This document shows positions 61,546 to 64,000 of a stretch of DNA of 64,000 nucleotides, in pieces (the stretch's first letter is position 1; each line of letters begins with the position of its first letter). A model generated the notes under the pieces. It saw only the letters and a program-made list of their open reading frames with translations. It did no database searches and was not told where the DNA came from. A program made the position numbers and the translations under genes. This DNA comes from DATBRC01 sp036560485 (lineage in GTDB: Bacteria; Pseudomonadota; Gammaproteobacteria; Burkholderiales; Burkholderiaceae_D), in the NCBI GenBank assembly GCA_036560485.1, contig DATBRC010000056.1, positions 1 to 64,000 of the forward strand, in the 5' to 3' direction.

Positions 61546-63668
61546 GTGACGATCAAATTTTCAGTTTGGCAAAGGCGGCAGGTCTTGCACGCGATTGGAT
61601 CAGCGCGAATGGACAACCGATGCAGGTATCGGCCGAAGCATTGCGTGCAATTCTGGAAGCGCTCAATTTCCCCTGTTCTACCGATGCACAGTGCCAGGAA
61701 AGTCATCGACGCTTGGCTGCGCTGAATGCAAGCGACGGTTTGCCTCCGCTTGTGACTGCTACGGTTGGTCATGCAATACGTTTGCCGGGAGTTCAACATC
61801 TCGCAGGAAAATCATATCGAATTGAGCTTGAAGCAGGGCAGCGTATCGAAGGACGATTCCAAGAATATCCAAATGGCGCTACCGAACTGCCATCGATCGA
61901 TCACTATGGTTATCATCGTCTGCAGGTCGGTGATCACGAGACGAATTTGGCAGTCGCACCACCACGTTGCTTTGGCATTGCAGATGCGATGCATGCTAAA
62001 ACGGAAATCGACCCGTCATACAACCCACGGTTGTGGGGACTTGGCGTGCAATTGTATTCATTGCGCCGAAAGGGCGATGGCGGACTCGGCGACTTCACCA
62101 GCCTGTCGATGTTAGCCACATCCCTCGCATCTCACGGAGCTGCTGCGCTTGCGATCAGTCCGGTGCATGCGATGTTCAGCGCAGACGTATCGCGTTTCAG
62201 TCCGTATGGACCATCGAGCCGGCTTTTCCTGAATGTGCTGCATATCGATCCGGCAAACGTATTAGGGCAGGAAGCATTGTCGGCAACACTCGCATCGTTA
62301 GGTGGCGACGCGGAAAACATGCTTGCGCGATTGGAGAAAAGTGAACTGATCAATTGGCCTGCATCTGCTTCTTTGCGGCTGACCTTGTTGCGCCGGCTAT
62401 ATGGCCAATTCATGGAGCACGGCGATCAAGATGCTTTTGAAAAATTTAGGCGTGAAAGCGGCACATCGTTGCGCGACCATGCGCGCTTTGAAACCTTGCA
62501 TGCGTGGCGTCTGGCGCATGGCGAAAACGGCGATTGGCGTACATGGCCTGACGGCCTGCGCGATCCAAAGAACGCTGAGGTTGAACGTTTTGCGCAGGAA
62601 CATGCAGCGGTAGTGCGCTTCCATGAATTTTTGCAATGGCAGGCAGCGCGTGGTTTGTCCGGCGCACAGAAAGCCGCGCGCGATGCCGGCATGCCGATCG
62701 GATTGATTGCCGATCTCGCCGTGGGCGCTGACAATGGTGGCAGCCAGGCATGGAGTCGACAAACAGAAATCATCAATGGATTGTCGGTCGGTGCGCCACC
62801 TGACGTGATCAATACACGCGGCCAGAAGTGGGGGCTCGGTGCATTCTCTCCGCATACGATGAAGGCACAAGGTTTCGGTGCTTACATCGAAATGCTGCGT
62901 GCGACGTTTGCCTATGCCGGTGGCGCACGCATCGATCATGTACTGGGTTTGAGCAGATTGTGGTTGACGCCGCAGGATGCTTCTCCGGAAGAAGGCGCTT
63001 ATCTTCAATATCCGATGGAAGATTTGCTGCGCTTGACTGCATTGGAATCGTGGCGCCATCGCGCGATTGTCATCGGCGAAGATTTGGGAACCGTTCCTGC
63101 CGGATTCGATGAGCAGCTTGCGCGTGCCGGTTTGATGGGTATGCGTGTGCTGCTTTTTCAACGTGACAGCCATCGCTTTTTCAGGCCGGAAGAATGGTCG
63201 AAGGATGCGATCGCGACCACGACAACACATGACTTGCCGACGATAGCAGGCTGGTGGCAGGGACGCGACATTGATTGGCGCGCCAGTCTTGACCTGTTGG
63301 AAAAAGGCCAATCTGAAGAAGAGGCGCACGCTATCCGCGATCGCGAACGGAGTGAACTGTGGCAGGCACTTGTGCAAGCCGGTTGCGCCGGTGGTGAAGA
63401 ACCGGAACAGAATGCCGAATCGGCTCCGCTGGATGCGGTGATCGATTTCATGTCGATGACACCGGCGCCGCTCGCCATGCTGCCTATCGAAGATGCGCTC
63501 GGTTTGGTGGAACAGCCGAATCTGCCGGGAACGATTGATTCGCATCCGAACTGGCGACGCCGTCTTCCGCAGACAGTGGACAATCTTTTGTTGAACCATA
63601 CATTGCTGAAGCGTTTGGCAATCATGAATAAATCACGCTCCTCACGTTCTCATGGCGGAGAATCGTGA
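61542..63668 (+). CDS. malQ: 4-alpha-glucanotransferase (GH77)
   Basis: 708 residues, close to the E. coli MalQ length. The GH77 signatures are ARIDHVLGLSRLWL (nucleophile, about 462), VIGEDLGTVPAGFDE (acid, about 511) and TTTHDLPTIAGWW (about 562), with PYGPSSRLFLNVLHIDP near 220. It transfers glucan segments between maltodextrins and lets short chains be reused. Its ATG overlaps the treZ stop (ATGA), and its stop overlaps the treY start by one base. Confidence 0.95.
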   Translation: MSDDQIFSLAKAAGLARDWISANGQPMQVSAEALRAILEALNFPCSTDAQCQESHRRLAALNASDGLPPLVTATVGHAIRLPGVQHLAGKSYRIELEAGQRIEGRFQEYPNGATELPSIDHYGYHRLQVGDHETNLAVAPPRCFGIADAMHAKTEIDPSYNPRLWGLGVQLYSLRRKGDGGLGDFTSLSMLATSLASHGAAALAISPVHAMFSADVSRFSPYGPSSRLFLNVLHIDPANVLGQEALSATLASLGGDAENMLARLEKSELINWPASASLRLTLLRRLYGQFMEHGDQDAFEKFRRESGTSLRDHARFETLHAWRLAHGENGDWRTWPDGLRDPKNAEVERFAQEHAAVVRFHEFLQWQAARGLSGAQKAARDAGMPIGLIADLAVGADNGGSQAWSRQTEIINGLSVGAPPDVINTRGQKWGLGAFSPHTMKAQGFGAYIEMLRATFAYAGGARIDHVLGLSRLWLTPQDASPEEGAYLQYPMEDLLRLTALESWRHRAIVIGEDLGTVPAGFDEQLARAGLMGMRVLLFQRDSHRFFRPEEWSKDAIATTTTHDLPTIAGWWQGRDIDWRASLDLLEKGQSEEEAHAIRDRERSELWQALVQAGCAGGEEPEQNAESAPLDAVIDFMSMTPAPLAMLPIEDALGLVEQPNLPGTIDSHPNWRRRLPQTVDNLLLNHTLLKRLAIMNKSRSSRSHGGES

Positions 63669-64000
63669 TGCCTATTCCACGTGCGACGGCACGCTTGCAG
63701 CTGCATAAGGATTTTACGTTGTACGATGCCTGTCAAGTCGTGCCATATTACGCGAAGCTTGGCATCAGTCACATTTATGCGTCGCCGATCATGACTGCAC
63801 GTAGCGGTTCCACGCATGGTTATGACATCGTGGATCCGACGCGCATCAATCCGGAAATCGGCGGGGAAGAGGGCTTGCGCAAACTGGTTGCCTGTTTACG
63901 CTCGGCCGATATGGGATTGATTCTCGATATTGTGCCGAATCATATGGGGGTCGGACCGGAAAACCCGTGGTGGCAACATGTGCTGGAATGGGGGCAGGCA
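63668..64000 (+). CDS. treY: Malto-oligosyltrehalose synthase, 5' part
   Basis: Only the first 111 codons are in the window; the gene runs off the end. The N-terminus IPRATARLQLHKDFTLYDA, then YYAKLGISHIYASPI, RSGSTHGYDIVDPTRINPEIGG and the barrel motif ILDIVPNHMGVG, are typical of TreY. It rearranges the reducing-end alpha-1,4 bond of a glucan chain into alpha,alpha-1,1, giving the TreZ substrate. The ATG shares one base with the malQ stop. Confidence 0.95.
   Translation, partial: MPIPRATARLQLHKDFTLYDACQVVPYYAKLGISHIYASPIMTARSGSTHGYDIVDPTRINPEIGGEEGLRKLVACLRSADMGLILDIVPNHMGVGPENPWWQHVLEWGQA

Overview
The window looks like a chromosomal segment of a betaproteobacterium in the Burkholderiales, most likely the family Oxalobacteraceae (Herminiimonas/Janthinobacterium-like). 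This rests on gene order (ndk-rlmN-pilW-rodZ-ispG-hisS-yfgM-bamB-der-hfq-hflX-hflK-hflC-hisZ-purA, then rnr-rlmB), the protein sequences and moderate GC content. It is inferred from recalled family features, not from a database search. No phage, insertion sequence with transposase, or CRISPR array was seen.

Layout. (1) 1-18173: the 3' part of rlmD, a convergent Bax-inhibitor-1 membrane protein, then a long co-directional housekeeping run: nucleotide, rRNA and tRNA metabolism, pilus assembly, cell shape, isoprenoid synthesis, outer-membrane assembly, ribosome GTPases, Hfq and the HflKC protease regulators, ending with purA and a phosphoribosyltransferase. (2) 18174-22085: tRNA-Leu(CAG) with a duplicated 3' end and terminator enclosing a palindromic element, then rnr and rlmB separated by a 266-bp branched palindrome. 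(3) 22174-31830: cysE, yceH-like, lpxH, two cyclophilins, cysS, an AlkA-type glycosylase, accA, tilS and lysC. (4) 31930-41649: tRNA-Ser(GCU), a small conserved-looking gene, an intergenic region with an FNR-type box, three DnaA-box-like sites and another palindromic element, a large MASE1-PAS-GGDEF-EAL protein, an AsmA-like protein and small stress or secreted proteins. This is the most accessory part. (5) 41650-64000: an alpha-glucan/trehalose region. It holds glgA-glgX-nucleotidyltransferase, a convergent GH13 glucosidase, then the tightly coupled run glgE - treS/maltokinase - glgB - glgX2 - treZ - malQ - treY (cut by the window end).

How the last region should work: TreS interconverts trehalose and maltose, the fused kinase makes maltose-1-phosphate, GlgE polymerises it into alpha-1,4-glucan and GlgB branches it. 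GlgX debranches, MalQ rearranges maltodextrins, and TreY/TreZ turn glucan chains back into trehalose. The operon therefore encodes a complete trehalose-glucan cycle. GlgA is present but no recognisable glgC lies in the window.

The most unusual structures are three intergenic multi-hairpin elements (18238-18343, 21078-21343, 32574-32763). Two share a conserved core surrounded by unrelated pairing arms. The third has arms that are copies of the adjacent tRNA-Leu 3' end.
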